A stretch of DNA of 32,408 nucleotides from Amycolatopsis thailandensis (GCF_002234405.1 NZ_NMQT01000137.1:1-32408), one strand, 5' to 3'; counted from the stretch's first letter, positions 23,886-30,728 are shown. The notes: generated by a model from the letters alone, not told the origin. A program made the numbers and translations.

Positions 23886-25112
23886 ATGCGCAAGGTTCTG
23901 ATCGTCGGTGCCGGGCAGTCGGGGTTGCAGCTGGCCTTGAGCCTGCTGAGCCACGACTACGACGTCACGGTGATGTCGGCGCGGACGCCGGACGAGATCC
24001 GGTCCGGCAAGGTGATGTCGACCCAGTGCATGTTCCACTCCGCCTTGCAGCACGAGCGGGATCACAAGCTGAACCTGTGGGAGGACGAGACCGTCCGGGT
24101 CGAGGGACTCGGCGTGTCCATCGCGGGACCTGATTCCCAGCGGGTGCTGGACTGGTTCGCGCCGCTGGAGCACTACGCGCAGTCGGTGGACCAGCGGGTT
24201 AAGATGGCCGCCTGGCTGGAGCTGGTGGAGGACCGCGGCGGCAAGGTCGTCATCCACGGCGTCACCACCTCGGACCTGGCGCCGCTGGCGAAGCTGTACG
24301 ACCTCGTCGTCATCGCGGCGGGCAAGGGTGAACTGGTCCAGCTGTTCGACCGGATCCCGGAGCGTTCGCCGTACACCCAGCCCCAGCGCGCGCTCTCACT
24401 GGCCTACGTGCACGGCATGGAGCCCCGGCCCGAGCACCCGGACAAGGCCGCGGTGCGGTTCAACATCATCCCCGGCGTCGGCGAGCTGTTCATGATCCCC
24501 GCCTACACGCTGACCGGGAACTGCGACATCCTGTTCTTCGAGGGCGTTCCCGGCGGCCCGCTCGACTGCTGGGGTGACCGGCCTTCGCCGCAGCAGCATC
24601 TCGACCGGATCCTGTCGCTGATGAAGCAGTACCTCCCGTGGGAGTACGAGCGCTCGCGGAACGTCGTCCTGACCGACGAGAAGGCGACGCTGGCCGGCGG
24701 GTACACCCCGGTCGTGCGGAACGCTGTCGGCAAGCTGGCGTCGGGGACCGCCGTGCTCGGCATGGCCGACGTCGTGGTGGCCAACGACCCGATCACCGGC
24801 CAGGGCTCCAACAACGCGAGCCACTGCGCGGCGTCCTATCTGGACTCCATCCTCGAACGCGGGGACAAGCCGTTCGACGAGGAGTGGATGAACGCCTCGT
24901 TCGAGAAGTACTGGGAGTACGCCCAGCACGTGACGAACTGGACCAACGCGATGCTCCAGCCGCCGCCCCCGCACGTGCTCCAGATCATCGGTGCGGCGGG
25001 GGAGAAGCCCGCCGTGGCGAAGCGGTTCGCGGACGGGTTCTCCGATCCGACCGATTTCCAGCACTGGTTCTTCGATCCCGCGAAGGCGGAGAAGTACCTG
25101 GCCGAAGCCTGA
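23886..25112 (+). CDS. Styrene/indole monooxygenase-type flavoprotein
   Basis: A 408-residue FAD-dependent oxygenase resembling StyA, the epoxidase of two-component styrene and indole monooxygenases. It has an N-terminal Rossmann motif VGAGQSG (7-13), the central YDLVVIAAGKGEL and SPYTQPQRALSLAYVHG blocks, and a C-terminal ANDPITGQGSNNASHCAASYL FAD-binding block. No NAD(P)H reductase partner (StyB) is encoded nearby, so it would need reduced FAD from elsewhere. ATG 23886 is chosen because GGAGG lies 10 bases upstream; ATG 23877 is only one base from that site. It is the fifth gene of the conservon. Some conservons carry a cytochrome P450 in this place. Confidence 0.9.
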   Translation: MRKVLIVGAGQSGLQLALSLLSHDYDVTVMSARTPDEIRSGKVMSTQCMFHSALQHERDHKLNLWEDETVRVEGLGVSIAGPDSQRVLDWFAPLEHYAQSVDQRVKMAAWLELVEDRGGKVVIHGVTTSDLAPLAKLYDLVVIAAGKGELVQLFDRIPERSPYTQPQRALSLAYVHGMEPRPEHPDKAAVRFNIIPGVGELFMIPAYTLTGNCDILFFEGVPGGPLDCWGDRPSPQQHLDRILSLMKQYLPWEYERSRNVVLTDEKATLAGGYTPVVRNAVGKLASGTAVLGMADVVVANDPITGQGSNNASHCAASYLDSILERGDKPFDEEWMNASFEKYWEYAQHVTNWTNAMLQPPPPHVLQIIGAAGEKPAVAKRFADGFSDPTDFQHWFFDPAKAEKYLAEA

Positions 25113-25128
25113 TTCGAGGACCGTGGCC

Positions 25129-25152
25129 GTCCCGCGATCGGGTTCGCGGGAC
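25129..25152 (+). terminator. Short hairpin after the conservon operon
   Basis: GTCCCGCG (25129-25136) pairs exactly with CGCGGGAC (25145-25152) around an 8-nt loop, 16 bp after the monooxygenase stop. There is no T tract, but the place and GC-rich stem fit a transcription end. Confidence 0.5.
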
Positions 25153-25230
25153 TGTCGCGGTGCGCCGTTTCGGGCTACGGTGGTCACCGTGCGTGAGTAC
25201 GGCAGGTGACGGCGGCGGAGGTGCGGCGCG

Positions 25231-26085
25231 ATGCGTTCGATGTGGAAGGGCTCGGTGTCCTTCGGGCTGGTGAGCATCCCGATCCAGCTCTACGCGGCCA
25301 CCGAGAACAAGAACGTCTCGCTGCGCCAGGTGCACGAGGCCGACGGCGGCCGTATCCAGTACAAACGGTTCTGCACGATCGACGGCGAGGAAGTGCCCTA
25401 CGCCGAGATCGCCAAGGGCTACGAACTGCCCGACGGCGAGATGGTCGTGCTCACCGACGAGGACATGTCCGAGCTGCCGCTGGCGTCGTCGCGGGCGATC
25501 GACGTGCTCGAGTTCGTGCCGCTGGAGTCGATCGACCCGATCCACTTCGACAAGACCTACTACCTCGAACCGCAGAAGAACGCCGTCAAACCGTACGTGG
25601 TCCTGCGTGACGCGCTGCAGAAGGCGAGTCACGTGGCGATCGCGAAGGTCGCCATCCGGCAGCGCGAGACGCTCGCGATCCTGCGGGTGCACAGCGACGT
25701 CCTGATGATGACGACGATGCTGTGGCCCGACGAGGTCCGTGTCCCGGACTTCGGTTTCCTGCACGAGGATCCGCCGCAGGTGCGGCCGCAGGAGCTGACG
25801 ATGGCCGGTTCGCTGATCGACTCGCTCTCGGAGCCGGTGTTCGAGCACGAGAAGTACACCGATTCCTACCGGGAGGCGCTCGAGGCGATGATCGAGGCCA
25901 AGGCGGCGGGGAACGAGACGGCGAAACCGAAGGCGGTCGGCGCGAAGGCCGACGTCGTCGACCTCATGGAGGCCTTGCAGGCCAGCGTGAGCGAAGCGAA
26001 GAAGACCCGGAAACCGTCGACGGCCAAGAAGGCCACCGCGGCCAAGAAGCCCGCTTCCGGCAAGCGAACCCCGAAGAGCGCCTGA
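25231..26085 (+). CDS. ku: Bacterial Ku DNA end-binding protein
   Basis: A 284-residue Ku homolog that forms a homodimeric ring on DNA ends for non-homologous end joining. The core (residues 1-255) starts with MWKGSVSFGLVSIPIQLY and includes KRFCTIDGEEVPY, DPIHFDKTYYLEP and VLRVHSDVLMMTT-type blocks. The last 30 residues are a Lys/Ala-rich tail (KKTRKPSTAKKATAAKK...), as in other actinobacterial Ku proteins, where such tails aid DNA binding. The ATG at 25231 has GGAGGTG seven bases upstream; a TACGGT -10-like element is at 25174. No complete LigD sits beside it; the LigD-like gene 9 kb to the left has a defective ligase site, so the partner ligase must lie outside the window. Confidence 0.95.
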   Translation: MRSMWKGSVSFGLVSIPIQLYAATENKNVSLRQVHEADGGRIQYKRFCTIDGEEVPYAEIAKGYELPDGEMVVLTDEDMSELPLASSRAIDVLEFVPLESIDPIHFDKTYYLEPQKNAVKPYVVLRDALQKASHVAIAKVAIRQRETLAILRVHSDVLMMTTMLWPDEVRVPDFGFLHEDPPQVRPQELTMAGSLIDSLSEPVFEHEKYTDSYREALEAMIEAKAAGNETAKPKAVGAKADVVDLMEALQASVSEAKKTRKPSTAKKATAAKKPASGKRTPKSA

Positions 26086-26236
26086 CCGTCCTTTGTGGAC
26101 CTTTGTGCCCGGTGTCACCCCGCCGGGTCTTGCGACACGCCGCGCGTATGCCAGGATCTGTCGTCCCTCGGTGGTAGTAAGGCAATCGAGGAGAACTTTT
26201 CCGAAGCGATCTTCGAACCTGATCGCGGGAGGTGGC

Positions 26237-26449
26237 ATGAGCATGGAGTGCGCGTTCTGCGCCGGTGGACTCGACCACTGTCACGGCACCCTGGTGGTCC
26301 ACCTCGACGGCGGTTTCACCGAGTGCAGCGAAGACGGCTGCGTCGACCTCGACTTCGCCCGGCACACGCTGACGATCGACTGCTTCGACGTCGACGGAGG
26401 ATGTTCGTGCGCGGAGTCGGCGGAGCGGCTGCTGCTGCGAGCTTCTTGA
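26237..26449 (+). CDS. Cys-rich acidic mini-protein, possible metal binder
   Basis: A 70-residue protein I cannot assign to a named family. It has eight cysteines (5, 8, 15, 30, 35, 49, 56, 58) with CxxC (CAFC), HCH (14-16), a C-x4-C pair and CSC, so it can bind zinc or another metal; that is inference. It is acidic and has no signal peptide or membrane segment. The ATG at 26237 is chosen because GGGAGGTGGC lies directly upstream; the longer frame runs into non-coding sequence. It stands alone between Ku and the stress-type genes. Confidence 0.75.
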   Translation: MSMECAFCAGGLDHCHGTLVVHLDGGFTECSEDGCVDLDFARHTLTIDCFDVDGGCSCAESAERLLLRAS

Positions 26450-26557
26450 CCGATAGCCAATACACCAGTCCGGTCCGGATCGGGTGATCGAGACCGATTG
26501 CCACTCGAAGGTGTATGCATTCGTGTACATCGTGGCCCGGAATGTGTTAACTATGAC

Positions 26558-26600
26558 GGGGTCCTCCGGCTCTCCCTCCCCCTCGGAGCCGGGGGACCCC
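26558..26600. terminator. 15-bp hairpin between convergent genes
   Basis: GGGGTCCTCCGGCTC (26558-26572) pairs with GAGCCGGGGGACCCC (26586-26600) with one wobble. It lies 8 bp past the minus-strand DUF2795 stop and downstream of the Cys-rich gene, and is followed by TTTC on the plus strand, so it can terminate both. Confidence 0.75.
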
Positions 26601-26607
26601 TTTCATG

Positions 26608-26829
26608 TCACGGTGCTTCCTTCGCGGTGTCGTGGATCGAAGCGCCGTCACAGGCGCACACCGCGTCCCAGACCCCGTCGCCGTTCGCGTAGTCGGCCGC
26701 GGGAAGGGCGCCCAGCGGTCCGAGGACGTCGTCTCCCGCTCCGGCCGCCGCGGCGGCCCGCAGGAGCTCGTCGCGTCCGCATGGATAGTTCGCCTCGGTC
26801 AAGTACGGACGCGGGTCCGTTCCGGCCAT
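26608..26829 (-). CDS. DUF2795-family small protein
   Basis: A 73-residue protein with the DUF2795 pattern YPCGRDELLRAAAAAGAGDDVLGPLGALPAADYANGDGVWDAV: a helical domain common in actinobacteria and often encoded near stress genes. Two cysteines lie close to the end (CAC). The ATG at 26829 has AAGGAGGG upstream. A GTTTT-N15-GGGTAT promoter is 33 bp before the start, which suggests SigF/SigB-type stress control. The molecular role of DUF2795 is not known. Confidence 0.82.
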   Translation of the reverse strand: MAGTDPRPYLTEANYPCGRDELLRAAAAAGAGDDVLGPLGALPAADYANGDGVWDAVCACDGASIHDTAKEAP

Positions 26830-26861
26830 CGGCTCTCCCTCCTTCGCCTCGTCCGAACCGG

Positions 26862-26887
26862 ATACCCGGTGGACGGAGGACGAAAAC
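26862..26887 (-). promoter_or_regulatory. SigF/SigB-like promoter of the DUF2795 gene
   Basis: On the minus strand GTTTT (26887-26883), 15 bp spacer, GGGTAT (26867-26862). This matches the stress sigma pattern GTTT-N15..17-GGGTAT known from mycobacterial SigF and Streptomyces SigB. Its -35 element overlaps the T tract of the upstream gene's terminator. Confidence 0.65.
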
Positions 26888-26932
26888 GGACCGGGTCCCC
26901 GGCGTGTGGAACGCCGGGGACCCGGTCCGTTT
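26884..26932 (-). terminator. Intrinsic terminator of the 51-residue membrane protein gene
   Basis: A perfect 22-bp stem (26884-26905 with 26911-26932) and 5-nt loop, 17 bp after the stop codon at 26950. On the minus strand the stem ends in CCGTTTTCG, giving a short T tract. Arms carry ACCGGGTCCCCGGCGT. Confidence 0.85.
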
Positions 26933-26949
26933 CGATGCTGTATCGGTGC

Positions 26950-27105
26950 TCAGTACCAGTGGGCGCGACCGCCGATGGCCTTCCCGGTGTTCCCGAGCAC
27001 GGCCAGGATGATGCCGATGACCGCGAGCGCGATCCCGATCGAGTAAAGGACGGGGATGCTGGCGATGACACCGATGACAATCAGGATGACGCCGAGAATG
27101 ATCAC
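26950..27105 (-). CDS. 51-residue DUF6131-type membrane protein
   Basis: A small gene of 51 codons plus stop. The product starts MIILGVILIVIGVIASIPVL, continues through a second hydrophobic stretch (GIALAVIGIILAVLG) and ends GGRAHWY; this two-helix layout with a terminal HWY is typical of DUF6131 proteins in actinobacteria. It should sit in the membrane; its function is unknown. The GTG at 27105 has AAGGAGAAGG seven bases upstream. A GTTTT-N15-GGGAAT promoter lies about 63 bp before the start. It ends at a strong terminator, so it is transcribed alone. Confidence 0.85.
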   Translation of the reverse strand: MIILGVILIVIGVIASIPVLYSIGIALAVIGIILAVLGNTGKAIGGRAHWY

Positions 27106-27168
27106 GGGGGCACCTTCTCCTTCGTAGTCGCCCGGCTTTGGTGCTGCCGGGGTGTGGCTACTCAGGGG

Positions 27169-27194
27169 ATTCCCGCCTCACTCGGGTGGAAAAC
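27169..27194 (-). promoter_or_regulatory. SigF/SigB-like promoter of the DUF6131-type gene
   Basis: On the minus strand GTTTT (27194-27190), 15 bp spacer, GGGAAT (27174-27169). It has the same -35 and spacing as the DUF2795 promoter and one base different in the -10. The start would be near 27161, giving a leader of about 55 nt. Confidence 0.6.
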
Positions 27195-27250
27195 AGGTCC
27201 ATCCGGCCGTAGTTTTCACGCATTCGGCCTAGTGAGCCTGTCGGCTCGCG

Positions 27251-27393
27251 ACTCACGTGGCCAGGTCGGTACTTACACGTGAGTGAGCGGACGGCACGTG
27301 TGATCAGGTGGACGGCACACGTGATCAGACGGACGACACGTTCGCGACCGAGCCCTGCAACGTGTCGTCCGTCTGATCACACGTGCCGTCCAC
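27251..27393. repeat. Nested inverted and tandem repeats with CACGTG cores
   Basis: ACTCACGTG (27251-27259) pairs with CACGTGAGT (27276-27284). A 35-nt arm (27308-27342) pairs with 27359-27393 with two mismatches around a 16-nt loop. A partial tandem copy at 27289-27307 pairs perfectly over 19 bp with 27373-27391, so two exclusive foldings exist. No protein is supported here. Confidence 0.8.
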
Positions 27394-27434
27394 CCAGTCA
27401 CGGGTGTCGTCCCACCGATCACTTTCCTGGAGGT

Positions 27435-27483
27435 GGTGAAGGCCTCCTTCTCTACCCTGAAAGTAGGAAAGGAGGCCTTCACC
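27435..27483 (-). terminator. Hairpin terminator of ahcY (GTGAAGGCC type)
   Basis: GGTGAAGGCCTCCTT (27435-27449) pairs exactly with AAGGAGGCCTTCACC (27469-27483); CTAC/GTAG extends the stem after one mismatch, leaving a 7-nt loop. It lies 29 bp after the ahcY stop. The arm is shared with the elements at 11647 and 11766. Confidence 0.8.
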
Positions 27484-27512
27484 GACCTGCGAGATCGCGA
27501 GGCGGCAGGACC

Positions 27513-28988
27513 TCAGTACCGGTAGTGGTCCAGCTTGTACGGGCCCTCGACGTCCACGCCGATGTACTCGGCCTGGCGCTTGGTCAGCTTCGTCAGCCGG
27601 ACGCCCAGCGCGTCGAGGTGCAGACGCGCGACCTTCTCGTCGAGGTGCTTCGGCAGCACGTGGACGTCGGTGGCGTACTCGCCCTGCTTCGTGAACAGCT
27701 CGATCTGCGCGATCGTCTGGTTGGTGAAGGAGTTCGACATCACGAAGCTCGGGTGGCCGGTGGCGTTCCCGAGGTTCATCAGCCTGCCTTCGGACAGGAC
27801 GATGATCGAGTGCGCCTCGCGGTCGGCCGTCGCGGGGAAGACCCACTCGTGCACCTGCGGCTTGACCTCGATCTTCCGGATGCCCGGGATCTTCGCGAGC
27901 CCGGCCATGTCGATCTCGTTGTCGAAGTGCCCGACGTTCGCGACGATCGCGTTGTGCTTCATCTTGGCCATCTGGTCGGCCATGATGATGTCGAAGTTGC
28001 CGGTGGTGGTGATGAAGATGTCACCACGCTCCACGACGTCGTCGAGTTCCACGACGTCGAGGCCCTCCATCGCCGCCTGGAGCGCGCAGATCGGGTCGAT
28101 CTCGGTGACGACCACGCGGGCGCCCTGGCCCCGAAGCGATTCCACCGCGCCCTTGCCGACGTCGCCGTAGCCGCAGACGACCGCGACCTTGCCCGCGATC
28201 ATCACGTCGGTGCCGCGGTTCAGACCGTCGATGAGCGAGTGGCGGATGCCGTACTTGTTGTCGAACTTCGACTTCGTCACCGAGTCGTTCACGTTCATCG
28301 CCGGGAAGAGCAGCTCGCCTTCCTTGGCGAGCTTGTAGAGCCGCTTGACGCCGTTGGTGGTCTCCTCGGTGACCCCGCGGACCTCCTTGGCGATGCGGGT
28401 GAACCGGCCGGTGTCGCGGCCGAGGCTCTCGCGCAGAGTCTCCAGCACGAGGCCGTACTCCTCGCCGTCCTCCTCGGTCGCCTGCGGCACGGCGCCGGCG
28501 GCCTCGAACTCGACGCCCTTGTGGATCAGCAGGGTCGCGTCGCCGCCGTCGTCCAGGACCATGTTCGGGACGAGGCCACCGCCGAAGTCGAAGAGCTGGT
28601 CGGTGCACCACCAGTACTCGGCGAGCGTCTCGCCCTTCCACGCGAACACCGACGAGCCCGACGGCTCCTCGACGGTGCCGTTCGGGCCGACGACGACGGC
28701 CGCGGCCGCCTCGTCCTGCGTGGAGAAGATGTTGCAGGACACCCAGCGCACTTCGGCGCCCAGCGCGACGAGCGTCTCGATCAGCACGGCGGTCTGGACG
28801 GTCATGTGCAGCGACCCCGCGACCCGCGCGCCCTTCAGCGGCTGCGAGTCGGCGTATTCGCGGCGCAGCGCCATCAAGCCGGGCATCTCGACCTCGGCGA
28901 GGCGCAGCTGCTTGCGGCCGGCCTCGGCGAGGGAAAGGTCGGCGACGGCGAATTCGATCCCGTTGACCTTGGACAGGGTGGGGCTCAC
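27513..28988 (-). CDS. ahcY: Adenosylhomocysteinase
   Basis: A 491-residue NAD-dependent enzyme that hydrolyses S-adenosylhomocysteine to adenosine and homocysteine, clearing the inhibitor left by SAM-dependent methylation. Hallmarks: HMTVQTAVLIETL, the NAD-binding motif VVCGYGDVGKG, TTTGNFDIIMADQM, the block around NVNDSVTKSKFDNKYG with the catalytic Lys/Asp, and the terminal LDHYRY. It includes the 40-residue insert (about 160-200) usual in actinobacterial and plant-type enzymes. The GTG at 28988 follows GGAG by five bases; the longer frame to 29015 adds nine codons without support. A SAH riboswitch controls it, so the enzyme's substrate is also its inducer. It ends at a strong hairpin. Confidence 0.97.
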   Translation of the reverse strand: MSPTLSKVNGIEFAVADLSLAEAGRKQLRLAEVEMPGLMALRREYADSQPLKGARVAGSLHMTVQTAVLIETLVALGAEVRWVSCNIFSTQDEAAAAVVVGPNGTVEEPSGSSVFAWKGETLAEYWWCTDQLFDFGGGLVPNMVLDDGGDATLLIHKGVEFEAAGAVPQATEEDGEEYGLVLETLRESLGRDTGRFTRIAKEVRGVTEETTNGVKRLYKLAKEGELLFPAMNVNDSVTKSKFDNKYGIRHSLIDGLNRGTDVMIAGKVAVVCGYGDVGKGAVESLRGQGARVVVTEIDPICALQAAMEGLDVVELDDVVERGDIFITTTGNFDIIMADQMAKMKHNAIVANVGHFDNEIDMAGLAKIPGIRKIEVKPQVHEWVFPATADREAHSIIVLSEGRLMNLGNATGHPSFVMSNSFTNQTIAQIELFTKQGEYATDVHVLPKHLDEKVARLHLDALGVRLTKLTKRQAEYIGVDVEGPYKLDHYRY

Positions 28989-29105
28989 TGGTTCTCCAAT
29001 CATCAAGGAAGGCAAGGCGGAGCGACCCTTCTCGCCGGTGGCGCGAAGGGTGGTGTCAGTGCGGGGTCGTTCAGCGACCGGCCTCTGCCGGAAAAGGGTT
29101 CTGAC

Positions 29106-29137
29106 GCAAGAAAGGCACCTCCGCAGTGGGAGGCGCC
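29106..29137 (-). terminator. Regulated terminator in the ahcY leader
   Basis: On the minus strand GGCGCCTCC (29137-29129) pairs with GGAGGTGCC (29122-29114, one G-U) around a 6-nt loop and is followed by TTTCTT. The first arm contains the seven bases that form the riboswitch pseudoknot, so the two structures exclude each other. Confidence 0.75.
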
Positions 29138-29200
29138 CTTACGTCTGTCGCGTCGGGCCGAGCGTGGCGGAAGAATTCCGTCGCAGCGCCTCTCGGCCCG
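29130..29200 (-). promoter_or_regulatory. S-adenosylhomocysteine (SAH) riboswitch
   Basis: On the minus strand the leader matches the SAH riboswitch core. P1 is a perfect 9-bp helix: CGGGCCGAG (29200-29192) with CTCGGCCCG (29162-29154). The joining segment AGGCGCTGCGACGG and the returning CCGCCACGCTCGG match the conserved GAGGAGCGCUGCGAC and GCCAGGCUCGG of the family. A variable CGGAA/TTCCG hairpin lies between them (29180-29168). The pseudoknot pairs GAGGCGC (29192-29186) with GCGCCTC (29136-29130), preceded by AAGG as expected. It lies upstream of ahcY, the usual target. Confidence 0.9.
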
Positions 29201-29205
29201 GAACC

Positions 29206-29235
29206 AGGATGGCAAAGCGTCGCGAGCGCTGTCAA
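29206..29235 (-). promoter_or_regulatory. ahcY promoter overlapping the dinB stop
   Basis: On the minus strand a consensus -35 TTGACA (29235-29230) is followed after 18 bp by CATCCT (29211-29206). The start would fall near 29199, exactly where riboswitch helix P1 begins. The TGA inside TTGACA is the dinB stop codon. Confidence 0.7.
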
Positions 29236-30293
29236 GGCGACGCGGATCGCGCCGCCGTCGAGGGGAATTCGGCCCGGACACCGAGCAGGCGAACCGGTCT
29301 GCCCAGGTCGAACAGGTCGAGGACGGCCAGCGCCGCCTTCTCGATCTCGGCCGGATCCGCGGTCGGCGCGGGGAGGGTCACGCTGTGCGTATGGGTCAGG
29401 AACGGAGCGAACCGGACCTTGACCGCGACCCGCGCGGCGGGCCTGCCTTCCTCGGCGACGTCCTGGGAAACGCGTTTCGCCAGCACGACGACCTCGGCGG
29501 CCATGGCGCCGGGGTCGGTCAGGTTCTGCTGGAAGGTCGTCTCGCGGCTGCGTGATCGTGCCACGTAAGGCGTCGCGGTGACCTCGGCGTCGCCGATCCC
29601 GCCGGCGAGGATCCGGTACCACGGGCCGAGTTTCGGGCCGAACCGCGAGGCGAGGTCCGCCGGGTCGGCGCCGGCCAGCTCCAGCACGGTGCGATAGCCG
29701 GCTTCGGTGAGCTTCTTCGTGGTCTTGGCGCCGATGCCCCACAGCGCGTCCGTCGGCTTTTCGGCCATGACGTCCCACCAGTTCTCCTGGACGAGACGGA
29801 AGATCCCGGCCGGTTTGGCGAAGCCGGTGGCGAGTTTGGCGCGCAGTTTGTTGTCCCCGACGCCGACCGAGCAGGACAGCCCGGTCTCCTCGGCGACCAC
29901 CCGCCGGATGTCGGCGGCGAGCGCTTCGGGATCGTCGGTGGTGGCGCCCAGGAACGCCTCGTCCCAGCCGAGCACCTCGACCACGACCGGGAATTCCCGC
30001 AGCGTCGCCATCACCCGATCGGAGACTTCTTGGTACGCGGGCGCGTCGGTGGCCAGGAAGATCGCTTCAGGGCAGCGTTTCGCGGCGGTTCGCAACGGCA
30101 TGCCGGACTGGATGCCGAACTCTCGCGCTTCGTAGGACGCCGTGGCCACCACGGCCCGCTCCGTCGGATCCCCGGTGCCGCCGACGACCACGGGCTTGCC
30201 CCGCAGCTCAGGCCGCCGGGCGACCTCGACCGCCGCGATGAACTGGTCGAGGTCGACGTGGAGTACCCAGCGTACCCACTCCCGGATGGCCAT
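29232..30293 (-). CDS. dinB: DinB2-type Y-family DNA polymerase IV
   Basis: A 353-residue translesion polymerase. The palm motif reads HVDLDQFIAAVE with metal-binding Asp14, and the second carboxylate motif is GWDEAFLG (the usual SxDEAxLD has become GWDEA, as in mycobacterial DinB2). The steric-gate position, Tyr or Phe in most Y-family enzymes, is Ile19. Thumb (WGIGAKTTKKLTEAGYRTVLEL) and little-finger domains are intact. The C-terminus lacks a clear beta-clamp peptide. The ATG at 30293 has no ribosome site and is 9 bp after the YciI-gene stop, so translation may depend on coupling to it. It may tolerate ribonucleotides, as shown for mycobacterial DinB2, which has Leu at this position. Confidence 0.93.
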   Translation of the reverse strand: MAIREWVRWVLHVDLDQFIAAVEVARRPELRGKPVVVGGTGDPTERAVVATASYEAREFGIQSGMPLRTAAKRCPEAIFLATDAPAYQEVSDRVMATLREFPVVVEVLGWDEAFLGATTDDPEALAADIRRVVAEETGLSCSVGVGDNKLRAKLATGFAKPAGIFRLVQENWWDVMAEKPTDALWGIGAKTTKKLTEAGYRTVLELAGADPADLASRFGPKLGPWYRILAGGIGDAEVTATPYVARSRSRETTFQQNLTDPGAMAAEVVVLAKRVSQDVAEEGRPAARVAVKVRFAPFLTHTHSVTLPAPTADPAEIEKAALAVLDLFDLGRPVRLLGVRAEFPSTAARSASP

Positions 30294-30302
30294 GAAGCGA
30301 GC

Positions 30303-30728
30303 TTAAGACCGTTCGGCGACCTCGTCGCGCATCCGCTGCTCGTTCTCCTGCAGTTCAGGCGTGAAAGCGTCGCCGAAGTCCTCGGCTTCGAGGATCTTGC
30401 GGACTTCGAGAATGGTGTCACCGTTCGGGGGAGTGGGACAGCGCTTCGCCCACTCGATCGCTTCGGCGCGCGAAGGGACGTCGACGATCCAGAAGCCGCC
30501 GACGAGTTCCTTGGCCTCGGTGAACGGGCCGTCGGTGACCGTGGCCCCGGCGGCGCTGAGCGTGACGCGCGCGCCCTTCGAGCTCTCCTGCAGACCTTCG
30601 CCACCCACGAGGATTCCGGCGTCGAGCATGTCCTGGTTGAACTTCGCCATGGCGGTCAAAGCCTCCATCGGCGGCATCTTCCCGGCTTCGGAATCTTCGT
30701 CCGCCTTGATGATGATCATGAACCGCAT
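30303..30728 (-). CDS. YciI-family (DGPF) protein
   Basis: A 141-residue protein of the YCII/DGPF family: MRFMIIIKADEDSEAGKMPP, VTDGPFTEAKELVGGFWIVDVPSRAEAIEWAKRCP and the VRKILEAEDFGD tail. The fold is ferredoxin-like and often dimeric. Catalysis is not established for most members, though they are often encoded with sigma factors or stress genes. The ATG at 30728 has GGGAGGA upstream and a TAGAGT -10-like element at 30765-30770. It likely shares an mRNA with dinB, 9 bp downstream. Confidence 0.88.
   Translation of the reverse strand: MRFMIIIKADEDSEAGKMPPMEALTAMAKFNQDMLDAGILVGGEGLQESSKGARVTLSAAGATVTDGPFTEAKELVGGFWIVDVPSRAEAIEWAKRCPTPPNGDTILEVRKILEAEDFGDAFTPELQENEQRMRDEVAERS

Larger units (their letters stand above)
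27106..27512. other. Gap holding promoter, CACGTG repeats and terminator
   Basis: This 407-bp stretch has no supported gene. It contains the leader and stress-type promoter of the small membrane protein, then a 140-bp block of inverted repeats with five CACGTG cores (27254, 27276, 27295, 27318, 27380), then the ahcY terminator. Confidence 0.6.

Noticed and set aside
14929..26085. Complete Ku-LigD end-joining operon
   Set aside because: Ku and the LigD-like gene are 9 kb apart on opposite strands, the latter lacks the polymerase domain and the catalytic lysine.
26484..26558. Small RNA promoter around TTAACTAT before the 26558 hairpin
   Set aside because: No -35 element at a proper distance; the hairpin is explained as a terminator of the flanking convergent genes.
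27251..27393. CRISPR array
   Set aside because: Repeats are inverted and overlapping, there are no regular spacers and no cas genes.
27279..29555. 758-codon plus-strand frame across ahcY and its leader
   Set aside because: It crosses the hairpin block, terminator, ahcY and riboswitch in antisense; no ribosome site or family similarity.
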